64,000 nucleotides of DNA from positions 14,940,802 through 15,004,801 of the forward strand of contig NC_045145.1 in assembly GCF_008831285.2 (NCBI RefSeq), written 5' to 3'. Each line of letters starts with the position of its first letter. Within the stretch, counting starts at the first letter, position 1. The translations under genes and the position numbers were made by a program. This DNA is from Nymphaea colorata. Lineage: Eukaryota; Streptophyta; Magnoliopsida; Nymphaeales; Nymphaeaceae. The notes below the pieces were generated by a model that was given only the letters and a program-made list of their open reading frames with translations, ran no database searches and was not told the DNA's origin. Below, piece after piece: positions 24,739 through 36,702 of this stretch.

Positions 24739-25228
24739 GGATGTTAATGGATTGGATTTGTATTAGATGTATCCTTAATCATATCTGCTTTTTTGGATAT
24801 TCACATATTTGGATTCAAATACAAACAAAGAAAAGTTATATCCAAATTTGAATCTGAAATCCAATTTTACAATCTGAATCCGATTTTTACATTCATATCT
24901 GGCTCGAATCCGAAGTTTGAACCAAATTTTGCCGTGCGAGCATTAGACATAAATATTTGTTTAAAAATAAATCTGATCTGAATTTGTATCTGAATCCAAT
25001 AGGATGTTTATGTATATCTGAAATATGAATCCGATTTGGATTTCATTTCTTTCTGATTAAGAAATCAGCTTTAATTTTTTTAATCTGATTTTTTCTAGTC
25101 AATTCAATCGGATATCAGATTCAAACTAGATATATTGACATCTGATTAGCTTTTCAGATTCTATATTCTTAAACCAAACGGACCTGATCACAGGCGCCAA
25201 CCAGTTATTTCCTTCATGTTGACATCCC
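24739..25228. mobile_element. TA-flanked GGATGTCAA-type inverted-repeat element, copy 1 (490 bp)
   Basis: Left end TA|GGATGTTAATGG. The right end read on the other strand is TA|GGGATGTCAACATG. The interior is very AT-rich, with many variants of 'aatccgaattt' and 'tttggattc' blocks, and has no coding capacity. Two more copies with the same ends are at 45349 and 56030. The TA flank suggests a Tc1/mariner-like or similar TA-targeting MITE, but classification is inference. Confidence 0.5.
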
Positions 25229-25942
25229 TACTCGTTCAGTACTATATGATTACTGCAGATGTCTGTTGAGAAGCCTCATAGGTTCCGAGTTCCAGCTAAG
25301 AAGAATAATGCAAAGGAAAAGCATTCGCGGTGAAGACTGTCAACAAGCCATTGAATCACTAAATGCCGCAGACTCGAGTGCATCGTAATTCAGTTCATCC
25401 ACTCGAACAAGGTCAGGTGGGTTAGCACCCAAGCAAAGAATCAACTACAGCTCTCCCTTCCTCCAGAAGGAGTTCCAAATTTTCAACGAGGATGAATGAA
25501 TGAAGTATTGGGTTTATTCATGTCTGTCAATATTAGCCAACTCCGATCTCAAGTATTTTTGTTAAGCATGAGCTGTTGAATCATGTTGTGTTGACAAAGA
25601 ATGCCATTCTTTCTGTACATCAAAACGAAGATAATTATTATGAGCGGTCGGTTTATGAAAAAAATCTTCAAGTACATTCTTCTGTGCATCAAGAGCATGA
25701 CCAAATAACGAGTTGGATGAAATTAGAATATGTCATTTATTTTGTCGGATACCTTGATTAATGTTACCAAATGAGAATCAAATGCAAAGCTTAATTGGTC
25801 CTTACCTGTTGCTGAGCTTTTGGAGAGCCCACAAAAAATAAAAGAGAAGGCGGAAGCAGAAAGAATGACATCGGAACTCTAAAACAGAAAAAGCGGCGAA
25901 GAACATGGGGGACGTGAGGGAAAAAAAAAAAACTTCATCATG
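25229..25942. other. Spacer between TA-flanked element and tRNA-Met
   Basis: No supported gene. A 25-codon frame (25259-25333) starts right after an acceptor-like 'ttactgcag' and might be a terminal exon remnant; see findings. Confidence 0.45.
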
Positions 25943-26029
25943 TGGGGTGAGAGAGGCTCGAACTCTCGACCTCAGGATCACTCGTTATAGCTATGAGACC
26001 TACGCGCTAGCCAACTGCGCCACCACCCC
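25943..26029 (-). tRNA. trnM-CAU: tRNA-Met (CAU), elongator, intron-containing
   Basis: On the minus strand, acceptor stem GGGGTGG (26029-26023) pairs with TCACCCC (25950-25944), with discriminator A (25943). The D arm is TGGCGCAGTTGGCTAGCGC and the T arm GAGAGTTCGAGCCTCTC. The anticodon CAT is at 25995-25993 and is followed by a short intron before the 3' anticodon stem (TGATCC...). In plants, elongator tRNA-Met and tRNA-Tyr are the two intron-bearing nuclear tRNAs, which fits. The open frame across this region on the plus strand is an artefact. Confidence 0.95.
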
Positions 26030-26682
26030 ACCTCTGACCTGTTTCGCCGACAAAATAAGAAGATGGCAGGAACCCATTTGCACCGATGCTGTCCATTACT
26101 TCTTAAAAATTCTGTCAATTACTTAGTTGAATAAAAACATGCTGCATCAAGTAACCAGCTAACAGATGATGTCCACGTTGGTCTCCCACTGCTGTCGCCT
26201 GTCATATACCAGACCTCATCAATGGACTACATTCACCTTACCCTGTGGCGGTTCCAGCCACCACTTGACCGCATTATGCTTTTGCAATTAGTTGCTGTAA
26301 TCATCTTTTTTGGTTTTCTTTTCAAATTTTATGTTTCAAAGCTTAAAAAGATTATCTCTGAGTTTCGTATAGTGAAATTAAACCAGATACTGAACTTTTT
26401 GGGATCTGTATGCTGGTCCATGTAGCCAACGGCATGTGGAATCTCTGGGATTTGGAGATCTTCAGATTAGTCCCTAATGGTAAGAATGCAGCCCTCTAAT
26501 ACTCTCTAGATCGAGAAGAATAATAATGAAAAGACAACACAAGAACAAAATGCAAGAATGTACATGGTTTGGAAAGACGAAGAGTCTTGTAACATTCACG
26601 GAGCACTAGATCATCTAACTAAATGAAAGCAATAGATCCATATGCTGCGTGGAACAATACTCGGAAGTTGGACAGTGGCAAA
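26030..26682. other. Spacer downstream of UGT85-like gene 1
   Basis: No gene. It should include the 3' UTR of the minus-strand glycosyltransferase. A stretch at about 26530-26620 with 'acatggtttggaaagacga...tcacgg' resembles an LTR edge found in many copia elements, but is too short to classify. Confidence 0.4.
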
Positions 26683-28515
26683 TTATTGAGGGTCGAGAAC
26701 CTCATTAAGAAGTCTTTCCAAGTCACAATAGGAAGAACCGCCAGGCTGCACAGCCTTCTCTGCTTCATGCTTCAACCTTTTGGCTCTCTCCCTCATCTCC
26801 TTTCCCTTCTCCCCTTCCATCACCAGTCTTATCAGGCGTTCAACTTCTCCTCTCTTGACTTCACCTTCAATCTCCACACCTATGCCCCAATTGTCGCAGG
26901 CGTACCTGCAATTGGTCGGCTGCTCTGCAAAGAAAGGCCAACACAACATGGGGACTCCAGCGCATATGCTTTCCAATATAGAGTTCCACCCACAATGGGT
27001 GAGAAATGGCCCTATTGAGGGGTGTGAAAGGACCCTCTCCTGTGGGCACCAACTAGCCAGGAACCCTCTTTCCTCTGTCTCTGCCCTGAACTCTGGTGGT
27101 AGAACAGAACCCTGACCTTCGACAAGGTCAGGCCTGATGACCCACAGGAATGGGTGCTTGCAGTTAGCCACGCCCCAAGCAAACTCCACAAGCTGCTGAG
27201 GAGTCAATACCGTGCTGCTTCCGAAGTTCACATACACAACCGACTCCGGCCGCTGCTTGTCCAGCCATGCTAGGCATAAGTCGTCTTCCTTCCATAGGCT
27301 TGACTTGATGGAACTCAGATCGGTGTTGCTGTTGCCCAACTTCTGGCATTGTTTCAGCAGAGGACCGACAGCGAAAAGGTTCGGAACCCGGCATCGGGCA
27401 GCGCTAAGAATGTTTGGCTCCAACTCGGCGAAGGTGTTGATGATCAGCCCCTTTCCTTTGAACGTGGCCTGTGCTGCATCTTCAATGTAGTTGAGTATGG
27501 TGTCGTGAGGATCAAGGGTCCTAAGAAAAGTGGGCATGTCCATGAGGCGAAGGGCGGGCATCCCTGGTATCCAGTCGATCTTTGTCTCTAGGTAACCATT
27601 TTTGAGTTGGCACTCATCTGCTTTGACCACGCACCAGGTTGAGAAATTTAGGAAACTGAGAAATAACATTAATGTTTTATTACATGACATTTAAAAATTT
27701 TTGAGGTGATTGTGTGAAGGATACGGTCTGGGAAAATAACAATCCTTGTGGTAAGGAAGACAACTTGAACTAAAATATGGCATATATTAGAGTTCTATTT
27801 ATAAATATGTTAGCATGGAGACAACTTGAATTAAAATTAAAAGATGTGTTATGTTAGATTCTTTTTACAAATTCCTAGCATGTTGTTTAATATATATATA
27901 TAACAAAAAATGAATTGCCTGCAATTCATTATAGTAAAAGGGAACCAAGCTTGGGTAGTCCACTGTTGCAGTAGACGGCGAGACCATACCTTGGAGCGGT
28001 ATGTACCCTTTCTCAATGAGATTTTTGAAGTGGAAGTAACACCAGAAGCCACAGCCACTATGGGGCCTGAAGAAGATCACAGGAACACCGAGGTCTTCTG
28101 CGGGGTTGAGGATGAGGAGGCTCATGCTTGCGTCCGAGACTATGCACGTTATCGGAGGGTTTTCCGGTGATTCATTGAGCATCGACATGATGAGATGCCG
28201 AAACAGATTCGAGGAGTTCTTCGCGAGGGAGTTGCAGAGGTCGGAAACATCTTGGGAGCGATCAGGAGTAGCGGTCGAGAGGCCGTCGGGTATGGTCTCG
28301 AAGTTGAAACCACTTATTATTCGAGAGAGATCAGGATCATGGCTTCCGGACTGAACCAGGCGTTGATGATTGTATTCCGTGTTGACGAAGGTAACGTGGA
28401 AGCCTCTTTGATGGATGAGTTTGGCCAGCTGCATCATCGGGGTAATGTGCCCCTGCAAAGGGTATGGGATGAACATCGCGTGGGGCTTGCGCTTCTGATC
28501 TGCAGATACCTCCAT
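26683..28515 (-). CDS. UGT85A-like: UDP-glycosyltransferase, UGT85 family, gene 1 of cluster
   Basis: Family-1 glycosyltransferase moving a sugar, normally from UDP-glucose, to a small hydroxylated acceptor in the cytosol. Two exons: 27990-28515 and 26683-27617. The 372-bp intron interrupts a Gly/Asp codon after ...GYIPLQ, the conserved UGT85 intron site. Protein 486 aa, normal for the family. The N-terminal acceptor domain has catalytic His23 (PYPLQGH) and its partner Asp128 (CIVSD). The C-terminal PSPG box runs from WCPQERVLSHPS through HCGWNS to the closing Glu-Gln of FFAEQ; the final Gln is typical of UDP-glucose users. No breaks are seen. It lies head-to-tail with gene 2 (stop at 30508, 2 kb upstream) and shares its EGEVKRGEVERL and AVQPGGSSY segments, so the two are recent duplicates. 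The acceptor cannot be predicted. Confidence 0.93.
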
Positions 28516-30163
28516 TTCCAGGACTTGTTGGTGATAGCTCTCAATACTACTGCCGGATCAGGAAGAGGAGCGAGCTGGGAACCGGCTACAGTTTTTTGTT
28601 TTAAAGGTGGAAAATTTTCATTTAGGAGACCACCATTTTATTTATTTAGTCTAAATAGGACGCTCCTATTTCTAACTTTCTGATATGGAGATTATTTTTA
28701 TTAATGTCTGTCAAAGAGCGTCTTTATCATTGCCTCTAAATTCCAGTTGAAATGCTCGAAAGGATGAAGGAAATTAATGCCAGTGGTGTTCTTTTTTGTT
28801 TGTCAACTTGAAAGGAAAATATGGAAATTAAGCACAAGTTTTCAGATGTTCCAGCTTTAAGTGCGGACAATTTGCAGAGCTTCGGCACCGAAATGACCAG
28901 ACTTTTCTTCGCTTGTGTAATGATCTGTCCACGAGGAGAACCATGCGAAATGCATCCGACAAAGTGGGGGCTGCTTTTTTTTTTTTTATAGGAGACATCT
29001 TGGTGTTGGGGATCTTTCAATGGCGCCGACTCAATCCCGTGACTGAACAGTGATTTTTCAATTTTTGCAGATCGTTGCTCGCCTTGGAACACCAGAATCC
29101 TCGCATACATGACAAAGACAAACAACTGATAAACAAAGTGCACATGAGGGAGACTGGATGATCTAAATTAAGGGATGAAATGATTTATGTTTTTCTTATT
29201 AAATTTATATATTTATATGCTTAGTGCTAGTTTAAAGCATATAGTTGCGTTATATTGAATTAGGTGAAAAGAATCATGATTCGATTTCACTTCAATTAGA
29301 ACAAATTGAAATGAAGAAATCGGAGCCGATTCAATGTGTAAGCTAGAGCGAATTCCGAAAAGACCCAAAATTTACTCCAAGAATATCGCTATTTGAATCT
29401 GATACGAGTTCAACCCCAAACCTCACCTAAGCGATTCTCAGTTTTTTGGTTTCAGTAGGTTAGTTTGTTATAGCGATCTATCAATCATATAATTTCTTTG
29501 ATTTTGCATGGGTGTTTTGCTGCAAAAAATTTACCTTGTATAGCTAATCAAAATTGTAAGTACCAAATTTTTGTAAAACAGCCGATTCCGTTCAGGTATC
29601 ACTATGTTTTTTCACAATTTTTGTTTCCCATTTAATTTGTCCAAAGAGACCACTGGCGGTTAGTTATGAAAAGAACTTTCAGTAACAACCCTATGGTGGA
29701 GAGGTCCCTAACCTTTTATTACAAAAGGTAAATATGTAGGACAAAAAGTGGCAATCACGAACTAAAACCGAGCCAATAGGACAATAGTAAGCAAGAGAAA
29801 ACCAAAAAGCTACAAGGGCCAAATTTATAAATTTTACATTAATAGAAAAAAAATATCATGAGAAGAGTGTTTAAGATTCTAACTCTATGAAATGAACAGT
29901 CAATTTGCCATCTCTGAGTGGGACGACATCTTTCCAAAGTAGCCATGGCATACATGCTTGATATTAGCATTATCCTTCCAAACCTCTCCAAGCTACTAGT
30001 CATCCAAGACTGACAAATAATTGAGTCTTATGGAAGGTCATTGTTATCTTCCCGCTAAACGACTCCTTCATCGAAATGCATTCACTCGAGTCTTTAAACA
30101 CAAAAGCCATCAAACCTTCTACCGTTAGATTCCATGCAGATTCCATACAGGCAACTTGCTTTA

Positions 30164-30197
<34 letters not shown>

Positions 30198-30507
30198 CTG
30201 TTGGGGTACGGCTAGGAGACTTTAAAGGGACATCCCGTGGTGTAGCTGTCAGTCCCACATCGGCCATGGCCGTCCAGCATCTATTGTCCGTAGTCAGCAA
30301 GAATTGATTCCTATGCCTGATCATGGGCCAACCCTGCCCGGTACCTGTAGTTCATGTCTCTACCTTATGATTTCCACTTCCACATGCGCAAAAGTAATAA
30401 CAGTACTTACAGCAAAGTTCCATCCTACATACTTGCATGAAAAGAGGATCTACCTTATAATAATTTATATATATCCCGCTTATAATCAAATGATCCTGTT
30501 CAGAGTT
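28516..30507. other. Spacer between UGT85-like genes 1 and 2
   Basis: Contains the promoter of gene 1 (no clear TATA seen) and the 3' UTR of gene 2. A (TA)n microsatellite lies at 30167-30195. Otherwise nothing is recognised. Confidence 0.5.
30167..30195. repeat. (TA)n microsatellite
   Basis: About 14 TA units. Confidence 0.95.
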
Positions 30508-32452
30508 TTACTTGCGCCAGTTCTTGAGGAGAACCTCGTCGACCAGCCTGTGGAAGTCGTGGTAGGAAGAACCCCCTGGCTGGACCGCCAACTCCGCTTG
30601 TTGCTTCCACATCCTCACCCTCTCTCTCATCTCCCTCCCCTTCTCCCCTTCCATGGCCTCCCTCACCAGGCGTTCCACCTCTCCCCTCTTCACCTCACCT
30701 TCGATCTCCATCCCCATTCCCCACTTGGTACAGACATACCTGCAGTTAGTCGGTTGCTCTGCAAAGAAAGGCCAGCACAGCATGGGGACTCCACCACAGA
30801 TGCTCTCCAATGTGGAGTTCCACCCACAATGAGTGAGAAACAAGCCCACTGACGGGTGAGACAGGACCTCCTCCTGTGCGCACCAACTAGCTAAGAGTCC
30901 CCTTCCCTCTATCTCCTTTCCGAACTCTTTGGAGAGTAGAGGACCCAGCTCATGACCTTTCACCAGGTCAGGCCTGATGATCCAGAGCAACGGGTGCCTG
31001 CTGTTAGCCAGGCCCCAAGCGAATTCCTCCAGTTGCTGGGGAGTCATCACGGTGATGCTTCCGAAATTCACGTAGACTACCGACTCGGCCTTGTGCTTTT
31101 CTAACCATGGAAGACATGACTCATCTTCCTTCCATAGGCTGGATTTCGTGTAACCCATCTCCGTTCTGCAGGCTATGCTGCGGCTCAGTTTCCTTATGGG
31201 GCCAACGGCGAAAAGGTTGAGGACCCGCGACCGAGCGGCCTGGAGGACCTCCGGCTCCAACTCGGCGAAGGTGTTGATGATGAGGGCGGTGCCTTTGAAC
31301 ATGGCTTGTGCTTCCTCGTCGGCATAGTTGAGCCTGATGTTGTCGCGATTGAATATCCTAAAGACGGAAGGCAGGTCCTTTAAGCGGAGATCCGGAAGCA
31401 TTCCGGTGATCCAATCGATCCTGGTCTCCAGATGGCCATTCTTCAGCTGCTTCTCATCTGTTTGATCAATGCAGAAACATTTTGAGAATTTGCACGTCGT
31501 CACAAGTATATATGAACAAATTTATTAAGCAGAATTTGCACGTTTTGCTTCCTTCCATTTCATTAAAGGATTTAAACAATTTTCAGGTAAGCAAAAGTCC
31601 ATGTCGCTTATTAATCCTGTTTGATATGCAGGTAGATAAGTTGACAAACCGTGAGATCTCTTTCATACAGAATAGAATTAATCGAGGAAATATAAAATGA
31701 AGATGAGGAAGAAGAGGGAGAAACTAATGCCACACATGCATATAACATGACACATTTATGTAGTCTGTGGCTTAAAGTGCCTAGAAAGTAGTCTCCTGTC
31801 ACATTTTCAGTAAGAATATGTATATTGTTTGCAGAAGTTCAGGAGCATCAAGAAATCTAACAACAATAAATACTGATAAGGAAGAATGAAACTATAAAGA
31901 AAAGTGATTCTTTTGATTGCCCGAAAATCGTAACCGTTGAGAGTGAGAGAGAGAGAAACCTTGAAGTGGTATGTAGCCTCTCTCAAGAAAGTCCTTGATT
32001 TGAGCATATCCCCAGAACCCACAGGCGCTGTGCGTCCTGAAAAAGACCACAGGTATGCCAAGCTCATCTGCCGCCCTGAGAGTGAAGCTCATGACCCCGT
32101 CTGCAACTATGCACGTAACCGGTGGATTTTCAGGCGATTCATTGAGCTTTATGACGAGACTTCTGAACGGAGCCCAGAAGTTCTTCCTGATGGAGCTGCA
32201 GAGCATAGGAATATCTTGGGTGCGATCAGGAGTGGCGAGTGGCAGTCCATCTGGTATCATCTCAAACTTGAAGTCCTCTATCACGCGGAGACGATCGTTG
32301 CTGCCGGACTGGATTAGACGCCGATGGTTGTACTCCGTGTTGATGAAGGTGACATGGAAGCCTCTGTGATGGATGAGTTTGGCCAGTTCAAACATAGCAC
32401 TGATATGGGCCTGAGCAGGGAACGGGATCATCACTGCGTGGGGCTTCTTCAT
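30508..32452 (-). CDS. UGT85A-like: UDP-glycosyltransferase, UGT85 family, gene 2 of cluster
   Basis: Two exons, 31960-32452 and 30508-31457, with a 502-bp intron at the same codon as in gene 1; 480 aa. Catalytic His16 sits in PFPAQAH, where the family normally has AQGH, so the residue just before the catalytic His is Ala instead of Gly. Partner Asp118 is in CIVAD. The PSPG box is intact (WCAQEEVLSHPS ... HCGWNS ... FFAEQ). The C-terminus ends VLLKNWRK, slightly longer than in gene 1. A TATATAAA box at 32518-32511 lies about 60 bp before the ATG, a usual plant promoter distance. It is the tandem partner of gene 1. Its divergently oriented relative, gene 3, starts 6.4 kb away, with a small secreted-peptide gene in between. 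Likely functional; acceptor unknown. Confidence 0.93.
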
Positions 32453-32510
32453 TTTCTCAATCCTAGCAAAAACTCATACTCCTGATCTGCTCTACGCAAG
32501 CGCCCTTCAA

Positions 32511-32518
32511 TTTATATA
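32511..32518 (-). promoter_or_regulatory. TATA box of UGT85-like gene 2
   Basis: TATATAAA on the minus strand, about 60 bp upstream of the start codon, implying transcription start near 32483. Confidence 0.65.
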
Positions 32519-35500
32519 GTTTTCTTTTCTCCGAGTACAGGACAGAGGTTAGATCCCATTTTCTCCTCGCAAGTGAGAAACCTTTGCATTGGAAAGTTGA
32601 TCAGATGCTTTGTGATCCCATCTTTTCCAGGGGTGGGGGGGCCGTTTGATTGAGAAGGAGTCTTTACATTCAGCCGAAGAAAATTTTCCCACAGAAGAAA
32701 CATAATCATAAGAAAAAAGATGGTGGTGAGTCGTTACCTTATCCTCGTTCCAGTATAATACAAATTGTCGCATTCGGAACTGGATATTGAGCTACCTTAT
32801 GCTCGTTCCAGAAATCAAGCCCGTTCCCAGGATTCACGATCACACATTGGTATACCCAAAAATGGACATGTGGATTTCATTGATTCCATCTCTCACTGTT
32901 GAAACCACCAGAATCAAGCAAGCCGTAGTCGTCATGTCTCCTAAGTGAAAAAGGACAGTTGTAAATTTTCATGGTACAAATTTTGCCTTTCATGTTAAAG
33001 ACGCACCATGAATTTGAGGGTTGAAAATACCAACTGATCACGATGAATTCATCCATGTGGTATCCGTGATCTCCTTCACGTTTTAAAAGAAAAGATGGAT
33101 GTCAATTTTGAAAGCTGAAAAAAAAAAATTAAAAAAACAAGTTTGGCTTTCATGTTAAAAAAACCACGTTACATTATGTTATTATGTTTGGGTGAAGGGA
33201 AAAGAAAAGAAAGGGTGGAAAATAAAGAAGGAAAAAAAGTATTATAATAAAGACCTTATGCCATTGAAGCAACTCATCATGAAAATGAGTTAATCTTGTG
33301 AGAAATTGAGGATAGGGTACGATGGGGGACACTCAGCCTTTTCTTAAGTACAATCTTTCTTCAATGAAACTGCATTCTTTCTTTTCATAAAGAAGAAATT
33401 TTGGCATTAAGTCAATCATTCTTTTATCAAATTACATCAAGATATCTGTCATAAAGAAGAGGTCATGTCAATGGATCAAGAACATAGGTCTGCACGTGGA
33501 GATACAGCTGTAAAAAGGGTTGAATCCTATTGGGCTCCTGCACGTCTTCGTACAACGCTGAAAACTTTATCCTCGAGTTGAATACATCCGAAATTGTGCA
33601 ATAGAATCTTTTTAAATAAAAAATATTAGCCAAAAAAAAAATTTTCTAAAACTTACTTATGAAATTTGTACTAGTTTCTCTATAGAAAAGTATCTTGTAA
33701 CTTTCTTCATTACCATAGATGGTTATGATTAGCAAATAAATATATCTTTCGTAATTTGCACCTTACTGATTAGCAAATAAATAGCATGAACACTTATTAG
33801 GATCGGACCCGTGACTTTTTCTTAAATTTCCACAAGACCTGACAGGCCCTTCCCTTGAAAAAATTTTCTGGTTATGTTTCCATGATTGTTCTGCGATGGA
33901 GATGACATAGATGTCATTGACAAAATTTGTAGTCCATCAAAGCGCTAGCAAGCAAATGAGAGTTCAAGAAATATTTTACATTGTTAAGCTGCATCTGAAA
34001 GCTCCCCGTTGGTTCAACCCAACAAGGGACTCGATTTTATCTAAAACTCGGAAAGGTTTGCCCAAAACTCGTGACTCACTTAAAGTTAAAACTCATTTGA
34101 CTCATCCAAAATTTAGTGATAGATGCTATCTTGAATTTAATACTCGTTTTGGTTTTGTGCACTGATAAGCCCTCCATCCAACTGCATCATTGTGTGAAAT
34201 CTCACATAGACATGTAAGAACCTCCGGAAAAGTGCTAGGTATCCATGCATATCGCAGTAGAAGAGAGGGAGAGACCTAAAGAGCATTTCCTTCTTACAGA
34301 ACAAATTTTTCATCCTATATGGGATGAGAAAGAGAGGAACACATCAACGATGGCACCCCCCTGATAGTGAGTTCCGTAAATTGGTAAAGCTTTCCCAGGC
34401 CTTCAGATATTGTTCAAGTTCATATCTCTTCCTTTTACCAGCATTTAAGGGGGGAGCATCTTGAATTTCTGAAAAAGAGCATTAGATTTGATTGGTCGAA
34501 TCCAGTCTGCATCAAGTCGATCGCCATTAGAAGCCTGATGGCGATCCAGCAAGTGGGCATAATAAGCGGATCTTGTGAAGTTAATTTGTTGTTCACATTT
34601 GGAGCACGAGCAGTAATCAACTCGAGAGCGACGTCCATCGGCAGGAAGTTCATCGTCAATTGAAAGACACCCCAACCACCTGGAGATCAGGTTGGCTTTT
34701 TAACGATGCTTCGAGCTGCAAGCTCGCTTGAAGGATCGATCGAAGTTGTCAACAAAGTCAAGATCATATTTTGCAGTTGATGATGAGCAGTGGCAATGTG
34801 CCTTTGATATTATCTTTGTGCAAATTCCGGTAATTCCAATATGATTTATGATGTTCCCACAGTTATTACCGTCTAGAAATGTTCCAAATAACCGTTCTTG
34901 ACATCGACGAAAATGGTGATCATATTTTTTAGCGCTGCCCAGATCATTTTTTGTAATTTTGGGTGTTTACTGCGCGTCTACTACTTATCACACCAAAGTG
35001 TCATAGAATGTGGAAATTAAACTCTTTGAAAACAAGATATAACAAAGAAAGGAGAAGAAAAGATGATGGTAACTGACACGTCTAGCAATTGCCTCCTTCC
35101 TTTGCTTTCGAGCAGTTCAATGGATTCACTTAACTTAGTGAACAGGCGAGATGAAAAGTATGAAATATTGGAGCATATGACCAAATGTATTAAAAATCAC
35201 CACCGTCGTTGCTTCTTGATAAGTTTGCATCGGAGGCCACACCTACCTAACTTTTCCATTTCTAATTTATGGACCTGACATCCATCCCGCCGGTAGTGGA
35301 GACCGAAATCGTTTTTGGCTATCAGGACAGATCGAGGCGTGGGCTACATTATTCATGTCATCCCCACAATCCTCGTGAATCTTTTAGGTTGATATCTATT
35401 GAAACTCATCTATACTTGAGCACTTCAAGCAAATCGGGAATACATATGGATTACTGACGATCAATTCTCTGTCAATGGCCCCAAAATTATAAATATCTCC

Positions 35501-36702
35501 GCAACAAAAGAAAGATACAGCTAGCTATTTTTTTCAGTTATGAGAAATATTAATGAAAGCATACTATTGGAGAGTTGCATGGACGTGGCAGAGCTGCAGC
35601 CAAATGAAAAAAATATGATGATGGGTCGGTGGACAAGCCTTGTACAACCAAAACTCCTAAATAAAGTAGGAAAGAAGTCAAGCTTTTAGACCAAAGAAGA
35701 TGCTGGTTAACATTTGGAAATTTTATTAATTGTCTTCATTTTTGGATAACAATGAGTGCGTGAAGTTTGTCATGTGAAAGGCTTCTGCCTATAAAGGCCC
35801 AGAAGCTTAAAGAGGCTTGTACGTGCTTCTCAAGGGGAGGGGAAAGAAAAAAACAAAGATTGTTTTGTGTAGGCTATTGGTTGAACCGCATGAATTTGGA
35901 GTTTTTTCTCAGAGTTGTGTTGGTTGGCTCATAATTTTTTTTTGTTCCATGGGCAAAAGCATAATATGTACTTAACACAAACTTGTAATGTCTACGCGGG
36001 TATTCCATGAATTGCAGCAAAGGTTTGGAGTATTAGAATTTACTTCATGAATATGCCTCAATCTTTAATGCAGAGTCATTCAAATACTCATGTAGTGTTT
36101 ATACTGTCAAACCCTAACCTCGCCCAACAATAAATCTATACTACAGGGCCAAGATCAAATAGCAAGGCTTTTGTAGATACCGACTGAAATATTTGGTAAA
36201 GAAAGGAGTTTAGTGAAAGTGCATGCACCGTGAAAACATTCTTACACGATCATGCTGTAAGATGGACATGGACAAGATTAGAATGAGAAAATTAAGCAGA
36301 TGGATCGATTGACAAACTGAAAAGAACAATTAATATAAACAACTAGACAATATATAACGGTCAACTGAAAATGAGAGAAAAAGAGCTATTAAGCGATAAA
36401 GATAGGAGCAACTCGCTTAATTACCAGAGGCGGTTGGGAGATGGTGTTGTAACGAATGCAATGCCATGGACACAGTAAATGCCGCATTAAGAGAGGCGTA
36501 AATGCCGTATTAACAGAGCGGGAGAGATGTTACAGAACTAAATTTGCATTTACGATCGATGCACATGGGACCAGCAGCACTATAGAAGAGGTGCTGGAGT
36601 CTCTAGCCGTGACCTCCCAACAAAAGCCCAATCGGCTCTTGAGGCTCCCAACGCACAGGCTAGGGCAGGTCACAGAGCAGGCAGGTCCCATTCCCATCGA
36701 CG
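32519..36702. other. Spacer between UGT85-like gene 2 and the Cys-rich peptide gene
   Basis: About 4 kb of AT-rich sequence with no supported gene. A minus-strand frame at 34445-34675 encodes a Cys/His-rich stretch (DYCSCSKCEQQ...HLLDRHQ) that could be an eroded zinc-finger exon. The zone before 36703 should be the promoter of the peptide gene, with no strong TATA seen. Confidence 0.45.

Noticed and set aside
25905-26126. Plus-strand frame of 73 codons over tRNA-Met
   Set aside because: It reads antisense through the tRNA; no protein evidence.
27212-28683. Several plus-strand frames over UGT85-like gene 1 (up to 162 codons)
   Set aside because: Antisense shadows of a well-conserved glycosyltransferase.
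30304-30852. 182-codon plus-strand frame over UGT85-like gene 2
   Set aside because: Antisense shadow, Pro/His-rich because it mirrors the C-terminal coding strand.
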